Assembly (NCBI RefSeq): GCF_000526995.1
Contig: NZ_AZUI01000001.1
Location: 5,932,001 to 5,996,000 of the forward strand
Reading direction: 5' to 3'
Origin: Lacrimispora indolis DSM 755
GTDB lineage: Bacteria; Bacillota; Clostridia; Lachnospirales; Lachnospiraceae
Length of the DNA stretch: 64,000 nucleotides
Part shown: piece by piece, positions 28,351 through 38,092 of the stretch
Numbering within the stretch: position 1 is the stretch's first letter
Layout: every line of letters starts with the position of its first letter
The notes under the pieces: model-generated
Seen by the model: the letters and a program-made list of their open reading frames with translations, nothing else
What the model was told of the DNA's origin: nothing
The model's database searches: none
Translations under genes and position numbers: made by a program

Positions 28351-29948
28351 TATTTTCCACCTCCTAAACTTCCTTCCAGCATGGGGGCTGTTTTCCAGGG
28401 CGGACTTATCAGCGCCCATGCATTGGTATACAGGCTCATGGTCACATCCCTGCCGAAATTAACAGCTCCCCGGAATCCTGCATAAGGACCGGAATAATCA
28501 TAAGAATGCATCTGTCTGGATACAACGCCGCCATGCTGGATTGCGTATTTGTCTTTGATACCGGAAAAAAAGATATCAGGCTTATATTCCTCGATCAGCT
28601 GGTCAGTTTCAAACATGTTGTAATCATCCACTACCATATGGCCTTTCTTCATATCTTTAATCATGCCGTCATAGGTATCCAGTTCCACGCCGGCTGACCG
28701 CAGCTTAACCAGTTCCTCCTCCGTATAGCGGTCCGTATATCCCTCTTCCCGCTCAACGGTGATTTCCTCAATGTTCTTGGAATCAGCATCCGCTTTAATC
28801 TGGGGAATAATTTCCCGGCCTTCGTAGTCATCCCTATGGGCAAACTCATATCCTGCGATGGTGGTCTCTATCCCAAAATCCTTTAATAAAAGCTGATAAT
28901 GGTGGGATCTGGAGCCTCCTACGAAGATACCGGCTGTCTTCCCCTTTAGCTTGGATTTATAATACTCCATATCCTCCTGGATCTCTGCCAGCTCCTCCGC
29001 AATCACTTCCTCTGTCCGCTTCGTCAGTTCCGGGTCATTGAAATACTCCGCCATCATACGAAGAGACTTGCAGGTGGCTCCAACACCGATGAAGTTTACT
29101 TTCAGCCAGTCGATTCCGTATTTTGTCTTCATCATTTCTGCAATATAGTTGATGGAACGGTGGCACATGACCAGATTCAAGTCTGCCAAATGAGCATTTT
29201 TCATGGTTTCATAGGAACCGTCTCCGGTGAACACCGATACCACCTCATATCCTATTTTCTTCAAAACCCGCTCCTGCTCCCAGCCATCACCGCCGATGTT
29301 GTATTCCCCTAAGATATTAATGCTGTACTTTGTTTTTGGAGCCTTTTCGCCTTTACCGATGACATAGCGCATAAGTCCGTTGTTTGCGATATGATGTCCG
29401 GCAGACTGAGATACACCCTTATAACCTTCACAGGAATACCCGACTGCCGTGATCCCGTATTTTTCCTCCACCCGCCGCGCTACTGCCTGCACATCATCAC
29501 CGATCAGACCAATGGGACAGGTGGAGCAGATAAAGATACATTTGGGGCTGAACAAGTCCATGATCTCATCAATTCCTGCCTCCAGCTTTTTTTCTCCGCC
29601 GAATACGATGTCCGGCGCCTTCATGTCTGTACAGAAAGAATACGGTACAAAGTTCGGTTCCCCCTCATAGGAAGACTTCGCTTTATTCCTTCTGGTACCC
29701 CATGAATAAAATGCACATCCAATGGGCCCATGGGTAATCACGACAGCATCCTTCATCGGTCCGACAACAACGCCCTTGCACCCTGCGTAGCAGCAGCCTC
29801 TTGCGGTTACGATGCCTGGAATTGCACGGGTGTTAGCCATAATCTCATCCCGGGCGTCACCAAATTCCAGCTGGGTGATATGATTCTTTCTGTTTTTAAA
29901 TACCCGCGCCGAGTATTTATCCAATAATTCATCTCTTTCTTTTGCCAT
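28350..29948 (-). CDS. nifD: Nitrogenase MoFe protein alpha subunit
   Basis: 532 residues, the long clostridial form. P-cluster ligands are in ARGCCYAGCKG, HGPIGCAFYSW and CSTCPIGLIGDDV. The cofactor Cys is in LADLNLVMCHRSINYIAEM and the cofactor His in RQMHSYDYSGPYAGFRG. An insertion of about 50 residues (about 380-430, with VEREEGYTDRYTEEELVKL) is the mark of C. pasteurianum-type NifD. It is a molybdenum enzyme by these features; no delta subunit (VnfG/AnfG) is present. AGGAGG precedes ATG 29948. It overlaps nifK. Confidence 0.97.
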   Translation of the reverse strand: MAKERDELLDKYSARVFKNRKNHITQLEFGDARDEIMANTRAIPGIVTARGCCYAGCKGVVVGPMKDAVVITHGPIGCAFYSWGTRRNKAKSSYEGEPNFVPYSFCTDMKAPDIVFGGEKKLEAGIDEIMDLFSPKCIFICSTCPIGLIGDDVQAVARRVEEKYGITAVGYSCEGYKGVSQSAGHHIANNGLMRYVIGKGEKAPKTKYSINILGEYNIGGDGWEQERVLKKIGYEVVSVFTGDGSYETMKNAHLADLNLVMCHRSINYIAEMMKTKYGIDWLKVNFIGVGATCKSLRMMAEYFNDPELTKRTEEVIAEELAEIQEDMEYYKSKLKGKTAGIFVGGSRSHHYQLLLKDFGIETTIAGYEFAHRDDYEGREIIPQIKADADSKNIEEITVEREEGYTDRYTEEELVKLRSAGVELDTYDGMIKDMKKGHMVVDDYNMFETDQLIEEYKPDIFFSGIKDKYAIQHGGVVSRQMHSYDYSGPYAGFRGAVNFGRDVTMSLYTNAWALISPPWKTAPMLEGSLGGGK

Positions 29949-29959
29949 GATTTCGCCTC

Positions 29960-30343
29960 CTAATAAGCCTCTACCGTCTTCTCACCGCTTCTGACCGTAT
30001 ATGCTTCATAAATGGGAAGAACAAATATTTTACCGTCTCCCGGATTGCCCGTTTGATTGGTCTTAATCAGGATCTCCACAGCTTTTGGTACTTCACTGTC
30101 TTCCATAATCAAGGTAAAAAACCTCTTTGGAATTAAACGGAATGCCTCCGTCAGATGTTCACCCGACATATTGAGAGGCAGCTCTCCATTCTGTATCACA
30201 ATGGATAAAAGCTCGGGATCAATACTTTTTTTCCCTCTGCCCAGCACCGGCCTGCAGGTGAATGCCGGAAAACCACCTTCCGCTAAAGCCTTTTTCGTCA
30301 CATTTACCTTGTTGGTGCGGATAAACGCCATTACTTCCTTCAT
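29960..30343 (-). CDS. nifI2: Nitrogenase-specific PII protein NifI2
   Basis: 127 residues from ATG 30343 with GGAGAGGAG upstream. It belongs to the PII/GlnB family: VMAFIRTNKVNVTKKALAEG, CRPVLGRGKK, GEHLTEAFRLIPKRFFTLIM, PGDGKIFVLPIYEAYTVRSGE. NifI1 and NifI2 are found between nifH and nifD in anaerobes and methanogens. There they bind 2-oxoglutarate, ATP and ADP and switch off the MoFe protein when ammonia is plentiful. The T-loop is longer than in GlnB, as usual for NifI2. Confidence 0.93.
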   Translation of the reverse strand: MKEVMAFIRTNKVNVTKKALAEGGFPAFTCRPVLGRGKKSIDPELLSIVIQNGELPLNMSGEHLTEAFRLIPKRFFTLIMEDSEVPKAVEILIKTNQTGNPGDGKIFVLPIYEAYTVRSGEKTVEAY

Positions 30344-30371
30344 CACTTTTCTCCTCTCCTGAAAAACTCCA

Positions 30372-30695
30372 TCAAAGCCCCTGTTTTCCGCTGCTGATGG
30401 TATAAGCATCCTCTACCGGAGAGATGAAGATACGCCCGTCACCAAAATTGCCATCACCGGTTTTTGCCGTTCTTAAAATTACCTTTACCAGATCGTCCTT
30501 ATCTTCATCATTGCAGAAAAACAGCAGCATTTCTTTTGGGATCTCATCATAATAGATGTCACCAACCTGGATACCTTTCTGCTTGCCCCGTCCATATACA
30601 TCCATCTTTGTCACCGCCTGAAATCCAGCCTCTGCCGCTTCTTTCATCACGTACCCTGACTTTTCAGGCCTTACGATTGCTCTCACTAATAACAT
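30372..30695 (-). CDS. nifI1: Nitrogenase-specific PII protein NifI1
   Basis: 107 residues. PII fold: MLLVRAIVRPEKSGYVMKEA, FQAVTKMDVYGRGKQKGI, YDEIPKEMLLFFCNDED, FGDGRIFISPVEDAYTISSG. It is the partner of NifI2 in post-translational control of nitrogenase by nitrogen status. It is 25 bases after nifH and 28 before nifI2, the standard order in clostridia and methanogenic archaea. Confidence 0.93.
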   Translation of the reverse strand: MLLVRAIVRPEKSGYVMKEAAEAGFQAVTKMDVYGRGKQKGIQVGDIYYDEIPKEMLLFFCNDEDKDDLVKVILRTAKTGDGNFGDGRIFISPVEDAYTISSGKQGL

Positions 30696-30720
30696 AGCCG
30701 TTCTCCTCTCTGCCGGATCA

Positions 30721-31647
<927 letters not shown>

Positions 31648-31782
31648 TTAACTATATTGGTTTTCCGCATTGATTTCAATATTGCATAATAAACAAAAAA
31701 ATTTCTCATTAAAGTCTTGTTTCCACTATTTTTTAACAGTAATATATTGTTTTCTGACGATTGTGGTGTAAATGGAACTATA

Positions 31783-31803
31783 TCAAAAAAGTTTCTTGGA
31801 CAT
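31783..31803 (-). other. Six-codon open frame with strong ribosome site in the nif promoter region
   Basis: On the minus strand GGGGAGGTGAA precedes ATG 31803 and the frame MSKKLF then a stop at 31783. The ribosome site is nearly perfect, but the peptide is tiny and about 170 bases away from the nifH leader hairpin. It may be a leader peptide or chance. Confidence 0.25.
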
Positions 31804-31836
31804 TTCACCTCCCCTAACTTCTCATTTATAAAGGGA

Positions 31837-31865
31837 AAAAGGACATTTCCAAAACGGAAATGTCC
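31837..31865 (-). terminator. Terminator after the molybdenum hydroxylase genes
   Basis: On the minus strand GGACATTTCC (31865-31856) and GGAAATGTCC (31850-31841) form a perfect 10-bp stem with a five-base loop, followed by TTTTTCCC. It starts six bases past the stop at 31871 and separates the purine island from the nif operon. Confidence 0.85.
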
Positions 31866-31870
31866 TCAAT

Positions 31871-34144
31871 TCATTTAACTGCTTCACTATAAATAGCCTC
31901 TAAGACCGCATTCGGACGTATGGGAAGCCTTGTGATTTCATGTCCCAGGGCATTGGAGACTGCATTGGCTACGGCGGCGGCGGAAGGCACCGTAGCACAT
32001 TCTCCTATGCTCTTAGCGCCGTATGGCCCTGTGGATTCGTAGCTGTCCAGAAACTCTGTCTGGATCTCAGGCATCTGGTCTGCCCGGAACAGGCCGCAGT
32101 CTCCCAGCCTTCGCTGGCGCAGGGCCCCTTTTTCGTCGTATGAAAGTTCTTCTGACAGGGCATAACCAAGTCCCATCATAATGCCTCCATGAAGCTGTCC
32201 TTCTACGGAGGCCGGATTCAGCACCTTCCCCACGTCATGAACGGCCGTGTAGGCAAGAGGCTTCACCTCTCCTGTCTTTGTATCCACCTGGACCTTTACC
32301 AGATGAACACCGCCGGATATGGGTACTGCTAAAGAACCGAAGGTGACCGCCGCAACCAGATCCTTTTCATGCTCATTGTGAGCATGGGCAGCGATTCTGT
32401 CCATAGAAATCCCTGCACCGCTTCCATCAGCCATCCATACACCGTTATTCCTCAATACAAGCTCCCTGGCTGGACAGCCAAGTATTTCAGACGCCTCCAG
32501 GAGAATTTTTTCTTTCATTTCCCTGGCTGCCTTTAAGGCTGCTCCTCCGCCGACATAGGTACCCCGGCTGGCATAGGCTCCCACATCAAACAGGGTCAGT
32601 TCCGTATCTGTTTTCACACAGGCGATCCGGTCCATGGAAATTCCAAGGACCTCTGAGACCAGCATCATCTGAATGGTATTGGAGCCGTTTCCCATATCAC
32701 TGACGCCGGTAAAGATGGTAAGGGAACCATCCTCATTCATTTTAAGCATGACACCGGTGGTATCGGCAAATACCCCGAACAGGCTGCTGGCATGAGGGCC
32801 TGCTGCCAGACCCACCCCGATACGGTACCGTCCCTTGGCCTTCCCTGACTCCTGCTGCTCTTTCCATGCATCCTTCCAGCCAAAAAGCTCAAGTCCTCTT
32901 AAGAGACAATCCCTGATGCGGTAATTTCCCAAATTCTGTCCCCGCAGGTCCGTATCATTGGGATTAAATAAATTCTTTTTCATCAGGGAAGGCAGATCAA
33001 ATTGCATTTTCATTGCGATCTGGTTCAACTGGCTGTTAAATGCATAAAACAACTGAGGAGAACCAAAGCCTCTCATGGCTCCTGCTACAGAACAGTTGGT
33101 ATATGCAGTATAAGCTCGGTAACGCATATTGGGAATATCAAAAAGCTTAAAAAATTTTCCTCCTGCCGCCCATGCCACGCTTGAGGTGGCTCCGCTGTGA
33201 GCTCCGGCACTTAAATAAACCTTATAGTCGCAGGCAATTACCTTTCCGTCTGCTTTTACTCCCGTGCGGATATAAATGGTCTCCCCATGGCGGGTTGTGG
33301 ATGACGAAATATCCTGCCTCCTGGTGTATACCAGCTTTACGGGCCTGCCGCATTTCATGGACAAAAGAGCTGCAACGGGCTCTGTAATCAGATCGATCTT
33401 TCCCCCGAATCCCCCTCCCATTGCCGGGTTCAACACCCGGATGCGGTTCATGGGAAGGCTGAATATTTTACTTAAATTCAGCCTCTGTCCGAACACATCC
33501 TGGCTGGGCGTATATACCGTCAGCTTACCGTCGGGATCATAAACTGCCAGCGAAACGTGGGGCTCTAAGGCTGCATGATGGATAGGCGGCACCCGGTAGG
33601 TCTGCTCAAATATACGGTCTGCTTCGGCAAATCCATTGTCCAGATCCCCGCCGGAAAGACAAACCTCTTCCATTAAGTTTCCTCCTTCATGAATGGGGCA
33701 TGCCCCTTCTGCCAGGGCTTCTTCCGGATCTAAATAAAAGGGCAGGGGCTCATATTCCACCTGGATCAGTTTTATTGCACTGGCCGCAATCAGGGGAGTT
33801 TCCGCCGCAACGGCAGCTACCTTATCCCCCACGTAACGGACCACGTCTTCAAAAACCAGCTCCGACGGCTTAAAGGATGAATCCTCCCCATTTCCATTGT
33901 AGCGCACTTTGGGTGAATCCCGGTAACATACAACCCCATGTACCCCTTCCAGCGCTTCTGCGGCAGACACATCAATGGATTTGATTTTTGCATGGGCAAA
34001 CGGGCTGAACAGCACTTGTGCATAAAGCATTCCCGGCAGCTTCATATCTCCTGTATAGAGAAGGTTTCCCGTAACCTTGGAATTTACATTTAAAACCGGA
34101 TGGCTCTTTCCCAGAACTCCGTTTTGAAACTCATCCTCCCTCAT
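31871..34144 (-). CDS. Molybdenum hydroxylase large subunit (xanthine dehydrogenase family)
   Basis: 757 residues, typical for the separate large subunit of XdhA/CoxL-type enzymes. Molybdopterin marks: MGGGFGGKIDLITEP, AMRGFGSPQLFYAF, and the catalytic Glu region GPYGAKSIGECATVP near the C-terminus. These enzymes hydroxylate N-heterocycles such as purines or nicotinate. It pairs with the 2Fe-2S subunit at 34131, whose end overlaps its start by 14 bases; AAGGAGGGGG precedes the ATG. No FAD subunit directly accompanies this pair. A GGGFGGK motif and no CoxL-type AYXCSFR loop argue against CO dehydrogenase. Confidence 0.93.
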   Translation of the reverse strand: MREDEFQNGVLGKSHPVLNVNSKVTGNLLYTGDMKLPGMLYAQVLFSPFAHAKIKSIDVSAAEALEGVHGVVCYRDSPKVRYNGNGEDSSFKPSELVFEDVVRYVGDKVAAVAAETPLIAASAIKLIQVEYEPLPFYLDPEEALAEGACPIHEGGNLMEEVCLSGGDLDNGFAEADRIFEQTYRVPPIHHAALEPHVSLAVYDPDGKLTVYTPSQDVFGQRLNLSKIFSLPMNRIRVLNPAMGGGFGGKIDLITEPVAALLSMKCGRPVKLVYTRRQDISSSTTRHGETIYIRTGVKADGKVIACDYKVYLSAGAHSGATSSVAWAAGGKFFKLFDIPNMRYRAYTAYTNCSVAGAMRGFGSPQLFYAFNSQLNQIAMKMQFDLPSLMKKNLFNPNDTDLRGQNLGNYRIRDCLLRGLELFGWKDAWKEQQESGKAKGRYRIGVGLAAGPHASSLFGVFADTTGVMLKMNEDGSLTIFTGVSDMGNGSNTIQMMLVSEVLGISMDRIACVKTDTELTLFDVGAYASRGTYVGGGAALKAAREMKEKILLEASEILGCPARELVLRNNGVWMADGSGAGISMDRIAAHAHNEHEKDLVAAVTFGSLAVPISGGVHLVKVQVDTKTGEVKPLAYTAVHDVGKVLNPASVEGQLHGGIMMGLGYALSEELSYDEKGALRQRRLGDCGLFRADQMPEIQTEFLDSYESTGPYGAKSIGECATVPSAAAVANAVSNALGHEITRLPIRPNAVLEAIYSEAVK

Positions 34145-34616
34145 GGTCCCCCTCCTTCATTCGCCCAGCTGCCAGTTTTACGGCTTCCACAATTCTTACA
34201 TAACCGGTACACCGGCAGAGATTATCCCGCAGCGCAGTCCGTATCTCATCTTCCAGGGGCTCTGGATTTTTATCTAACAACGCCTTAGCTGACAGAATCA
34301 TACCCGGCGTGCAGAATCCGCACTGTACCGCTCCTGCATCAATAAATGCCTGCTGGATGGGATGGAGCTTTTGTCCGTTTCCAAGCCCTTCAATGGTAAT
34401 AACGGACTTTCCTTCCAGCTTCCATGCCAGGCGTGCGCAAGAGTTTACCGCCTCTCCGTCAATGATGACCCGGCAGGCGCCGCAGTCGTTTGTTCCGCAC
34501 CCGCATTTGGTTCCGGTCAGTCCCAGGATCTCCCGCAGCACATACAGAAGAGTCCAGTTTTTTTCTGATAAAATAGTATAATTTCTGCTGTTGACATTCA
34601 ATACAATCTCTTCCAT
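34131..34616 (-). CDS. Molybdenum hydroxylase [2Fe-2S] subunit
   Basis: 161 residues with both clusters of this family: the plant-ferredoxin type (GTKCGCGTNDCGACRVIIDG, with a further Cys in NSCARLAW) and the helical type (AVQCGFCTPGMI and NLCRCTGYVRI). It carries electrons from the molybdenum site of the subunit at 31871 to the acceptor. It is one of three such small subunits in the island. The ribosome site (GGAAGTGG) is modest. Confidence 0.95.
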   Translation of the reverse strand: MEEIVLNVNSRNYTILSEKNWTLLYVLREILGLTGTKCGCGTNDCGACRVIIDGEAVNSCARLAWKLEGKSVITIEGLGNGQKLHPIQQAFIDAGAVQCGFCTPGMILSAKALLDKNPEPLEDEIRTALRDNLCRCTGYVRIVEAVKLAAGRMKEGDHEGG

Positions 34617-34675
34617 GAACTGCCACTTCCATTTCTATCGTTACTTTTCTATGGTTCCCTTTTCCGTTTTTCTTC

Positions 34676-35299
34676 TCATCGGATCTCAGCTTCTTTCATG
34701 ATCCTGGCCATGACCGCCACCTTCTTACCCAGCAGCCGTACCAGCTCCATGCCCGTTTTATCGTCCATCTCAGTGGAGCCGTCTCCCGGATTCCAGAGCA
34801 TGGGGCCGGAATACATCCCGCTTCCCCCGGCACACAGGGTGATTCCCTGAGTGAGGAAAAAGTTCTGGATCGCCGCCATGGTAAACTCCTGCCCTCCGTT
34901 TCTGGTGCCTCCTACTGCAATTCCGGCTCCTACTTTGTGCATGAAAAACTCCGGCTCCTGTATCCCTTTCAGCCATGCGGAACGGAACCGTCCCATAAAG
35001 GCGGCGGTCTGAGCGGTCAAATTCATTTCATAAACCGGTGATGCGATGATAATGCCATCTGCCTGATAAAACTTTTCATATAAAGGCGTCATATCATCGG
35101 TAAAGACGGTACAGTGATCCTCCTGGCGCTTTAAACACTGGTTGCAGTGGATGCACAGGCTGATCTTCTTTCCCCTCAGCTCCACCAGCTCTGTCTCAAC
35201 GGCTTCTCCGGAATTCCTTGCAGCCTCCAGGGCTGCCTCCAGTGCCGTAAAAGCAGATTTTTTCCTTGGGCTTCCGCATATACCTAAAATTTTTACCAT
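34676..35299 (-). CDS. Iron-sulfur flavoprotein / NADPH-dependent FMN reductase family
   Basis: 207 residues. It is a flavodoxin fold with the FMN phosphate loop GICGSPRKKSAFT, the compact Cys motif CIHCNQCLKRQEDHC typical of iron-sulfur flavoproteins, and GIIIASPVYEMNLTAQ. These FMN- and [4Fe-4S]-containing proteins act in electron transfer in anaerobes. It lies between two molybdenum hydroxylase gene pairs that lack their own FAD subunit, so it could serve as their electron acceptor. That link is inferred from position. Confidence 0.85.
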   Translation of the reverse strand: MVKILGICGSPRKKSAFTALEAALEAARNSGEAVETELVELRGKKISLCIHCNQCLKRQEDHCTVFTDDMTPLYEKFYQADGIIIASPVYEMNLTAQTAAFMGRFRSAWLKGIQEPEFFMHKVGAGIAVGGTRNGGQEFTMAAIQNFFLTQGITLCAGGSGMYSGPMLWNPGDGSTEMDDKTGMELVRLLGKKVAVMARIMKEAEIR

Positions 35300-35314
35300 G
35301 TTGATCTCCTTTTT

Positions 35315-37603
35315 TTAAGCATTTCCTTTTTCCAAAAGCGCCGCCCTTATCCGTTCCGGTGATGCAGGAAGTTCATCCAGCTCAATTTCCAGCGCATTGC
35401 AGATTGCGTTGACAAGCGCAGGCGCTACCGGTACCACAGGACTTTCTCCCAGACTTTTTGCGCCGTAAGGCCCTCCCGGCTCGCCTCCATCTATATCAGC
35501 CACAAAGCCCAAATGGAGCTTTGGCACCTGCCCTGCCCTGGGCATCCGGTATCGTCTGAACGTGAGGGGAGAAGGAATTCCCCTGGCATCGTATTGGATT
35601 TCTTCCAAAAGACCATAGCCCAGGCCCATGAGAATGGCTCCCTCAAGCTGTCCTTCTATCATCATGGGATTCACTACATGGCCCACGTCATGGACTGCAC
35701 CGTAATCCAGCACCTTCGTCTCCCCGGTTGACCGGTCCACAGACACCTTTGCCAGATGTACCCCGTAGGAAGATGCTCCCCGGTAAGCGTGATAGGTTTC
35801 CATCACACAAAGCTCTCTCTTGCTTACGCTCTGGCAGTGTATCATCACCTGGCGGAGGGAAGCATAATTTCCGCTGCCGTCACAAGCCCATGCAGCATCA
35901 TCGTGAAGCTCAATCTGATCCGGCAAAACATCCAGGACCTTAGCCGCTTCCTTCCGAAGCTCTTCCTTCATCTTTTCCGCCGCCTTCTTAGCCGCTGCTC
36001 CGATGACATAGACTCCCCTGCTGGAATAATCGCCGATATGCCACTGACAGCCATCCGTATCCGCTGCTACCACCTCGATGCGGTCCAGGGAAATGCCCAG
36101 GACCTGGGATAATATCTGCACCTGCATTCCCACGCTGTCATTTCCCATATCATGGGCTCCGGTATACAAAATGCAGCTCCCGTCTTCGTTCATCCGGATC
36201 ATTGGACTGGTGGTATCCCGATGTGCGCCAAAGCAGTTGTTCCCGTGTACTCCCATGGCTATTCCTATGCCAATGCGGTATCTTCCCCCCTCCTTCCTGC
36301 TCTGCTCCTGCTCCTTTAAAAGCTTTGAATAATCCATCAGCTCAAGCAGTTTTTGAAGGCAGTCCTTAGGTCTTGGATTTCCCAGGGGATGATGATGGAC
36401 CGGATTTTTGCCGTCAGGATCCACCATATTTATTTGCTGCAGCTTTGCTTCATCCATGTGAAGAAATTTTGCTATTTTATGCATCTGGCGCTGGAAACCG
36501 AAATACACCTGGGGCGACCCATATCCCCGCATGGCTCCTGAAACAATGGTATTGGTATAAACCGGGTAAATCTCAATGTGCATATGGGGGGATTTATAGG
36601 CCATGAACACTTTATGGCTCAATGCGCCGGCCACATTCATGGCGCTGGAAGCATAAGCTCCTGTGTTGATATACATCTTAAAATCCACTGCCTTTAAAAT
36701 CCCATCCTTCATAAACCCGGTTTTGATATAAGTGAGGGATGGATGCCGCAACCTGCTTGCCAGTATGGTTTCCCTGCGGTCAAGCTCGACCTTGACCGGG
36801 CGCCCTGACATTTTGCTCAAAATGGCTGCCACAGGCTCCACCGTCACCTCCAGCTTGCCTCCGAAAGCTCCCCCGATTGCAGGCACAATTACACGTATCC
36901 TGTTATAGCTGATTCCGAAAATTTCGGAAAGTATGATGCGGAAGGCAAAGCTGTTCTGATTGGGACTGTATACCGTCAAATGGCCTCTTGCATTCCAGTC
37001 CGCAATGGCCACATGGGGTTCTATTGCCCCATGGTGTACGGCCTGTGTGGAATACTTTCCTTCCAGAACATAATCACATTGTAAAAAGGCGGCTTCCGGG
37101 TCTCCGGCGGAAACCTCTACCTTTCCGGCAATATTTCCGCCCGGATGGATGGGGTACTGTCCTTCCCCGGCGGCCTCCTCTGCACTGAGAATCACGGGAA
37201 GTTCTTCATACTCCACCTTGATCCGCTTAATGGCCTCCTTTGCGATGCTTTCCGTCTCTGCAGCCACTGCAGCCACCCGGTCCCCCACAAAACGGACCGT
37301 ATCATCAAAGATCTTTTCATTGCAGATTACCTGCTGCTCGATCAGACGCTTTGCGCTGTTAAAGGATGTCCCAGGTGTGTTACGGAAGGTTGCCACAGCG
37401 TATACTCCTGGAAGTGCTTCCGCTTCCCTGGTATCTATAGAACGGATTTTTCCATGGGCAATGGGGCTTAGAAGCATCTTTCCATAAAGCATCCCCGGAA
37501 ACTCCATGTCAGCCACATACAGCTTCTGACCTGATACCTTCTCCTGCGCATCCCGGATGGGTCTGGAAGCTCCCACACCTCCCGGCGCTTTCTGTGACTT
37601 CAT
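35315..37603 (-). CDS. Molybdenum hydroxylase large subunit (xanthine dehydrogenase family), second copy
   Basis: 762 residues from ATG 37603, chosen for GGGAGGGAAAG upstream; an earlier start at 37651 lacks one. Marks: AIGGAFGGKLEVTVEPVAA, AMRGYGSPQVYFGFQ, GPYGAKSLGESPVVP with the catalytic Glu. It is about as long as the other two large subunits but clearly diverged from them, so the three probably act on different substrates. The partner 2Fe-2S subunit is the overlapping gene at 37509. Substrate not predictable from sequence. Confidence 0.93.
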   Translation of the reverse strand: MKSQKAPGGVGASRPIRDAQEKVSGQKLYVADMEFPGMLYGKMLLSPIAHGKIRSIDTREAEALPGVYAVATFRNTPGTSFNSAKRLIEQQVICNEKIFDDTVRFVGDRVAAVAAETESIAKEAIKRIKVEYEELPVILSAEEAAGEGQYPIHPGGNIAGKVEVSAGDPEAAFLQCDYVLEGKYSTQAVHHGAIEPHVAIADWNARGHLTVYSPNQNSFAFRIILSEIFGISYNRIRVIVPAIGGAFGGKLEVTVEPVAAILSKMSGRPVKVELDRRETILASRLRHPSLTYIKTGFMKDGILKAVDFKMYINTGAYASSAMNVAGALSHKVFMAYKSPHMHIEIYPVYTNTIVSGAMRGYGSPQVYFGFQRQMHKIAKFLHMDEAKLQQINMVDPDGKNPVHHHPLGNPRPKDCLQKLLELMDYSKLLKEQEQSRKEGGRYRIGIGIAMGVHGNNCFGAHRDTTSPMIRMNEDGSCILYTGAHDMGNDSVGMQVQILSQVLGISLDRIEVVAADTDGCQWHIGDYSSRGVYVIGAAAKKAAEKMKEELRKEAAKVLDVLPDQIELHDDAAWACDGSGNYASLRQVMIHCQSVSKRELCVMETYHAYRGASSYGVHLAKVSVDRSTGETKVLDYGAVHDVGHVVNPMMIEGQLEGAILMGLGYGLLEEIQYDARGIPSPLTFRRYRMPRAGQVPKLHLGFVADIDGGEPGGPYGAKSLGESPVVPVAPALVNAICNALEIELDELPASPERIRAALLEKGNA

Positions 37604-38087
37604 TTTCTTTCCCTCCCATCTTCTTGGCAGCCAGTAAAACCGCATCAGCAATTTTTACGTAACCGGTACACCGGCACAAATTTTTATCAATGGCTTGTAT
37701 CACTTCCTCCCGGCTTGGATCAGGGTTTTTATCCAGCAGCGCCTTTGCTGAAATAATCATTCCAGGAGTGCAGAACCCGCATTGGACCGCTCCGGCCTCC
37801 ACAAATGCCTGCTGAATGGGATGCAGGTCACCGTTTTTTCTCATTTCCCCCGTAATGCCTTCAATGGTCACCACCTGTTTTCCGGAAAGCTTTGAGGTTT
37901 TCACCAGGCAGGAACGGACTGCTTCTCCGTCAATCAAAACCATACAGGCTCCGCAGTCCCCGGTCTCACAGCCGCATTTCGTTCCTGTCAGCTTCAGCAC
38001 CTTTCGCAGGGTCTTTAATAAAGTCTGGTTTGGTTCCACCGCTATTTCCTTAAAAATACCGTTTACCTGTAATCCTATTATTTCCAT
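37509..38087 (-). CDS. Molybdenum hydroxylase [2Fe-2S] subunit, second copy
   Basis: 192 residues from ATG 38087 (GGAGGAG eight bases upstream); a GTG three codons earlier is less likely. Cluster motifs: GTKCGCETGDCGACMVLIDG, RSCLVK, AVQCGFCTPGMI and NLCRCTGYVKI. The last 35 residues (after AAKKMGGKENEV) form an odd tail with four extra Cys or Gly-rich turns that overlaps the next gene by 95 bases. The tail may be a frameshifted or non-functional extension; the core ends where other family members end. Confidence 0.92.
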   Translation of the reverse strand: MEIIGLQVNGIFKEIAVEPNQTLLKTLRKVLKLTGTKCGCETGDCGACMVLIDGEAVRSCLVKTSKLSGKQVVTIEGITGEMRKNGDLHPIQQAFVEAGAVQCGFCTPGMIISAKALLDKNPDPSREEVIQAIDKNLCRCTGYVKIADAVLLAAKKMGGKENEVTESAGRCGSFQTHPGCAGEGIRSEAVCG

Positions 38088-38092
38088 AAGGC

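Noticed and set aside
28351..28419. Upstream extension of nifK into nifD
   Set aside because: The TAATG junction with GGAGG upstream gives a 457-residue protein, the normal clostridial length.
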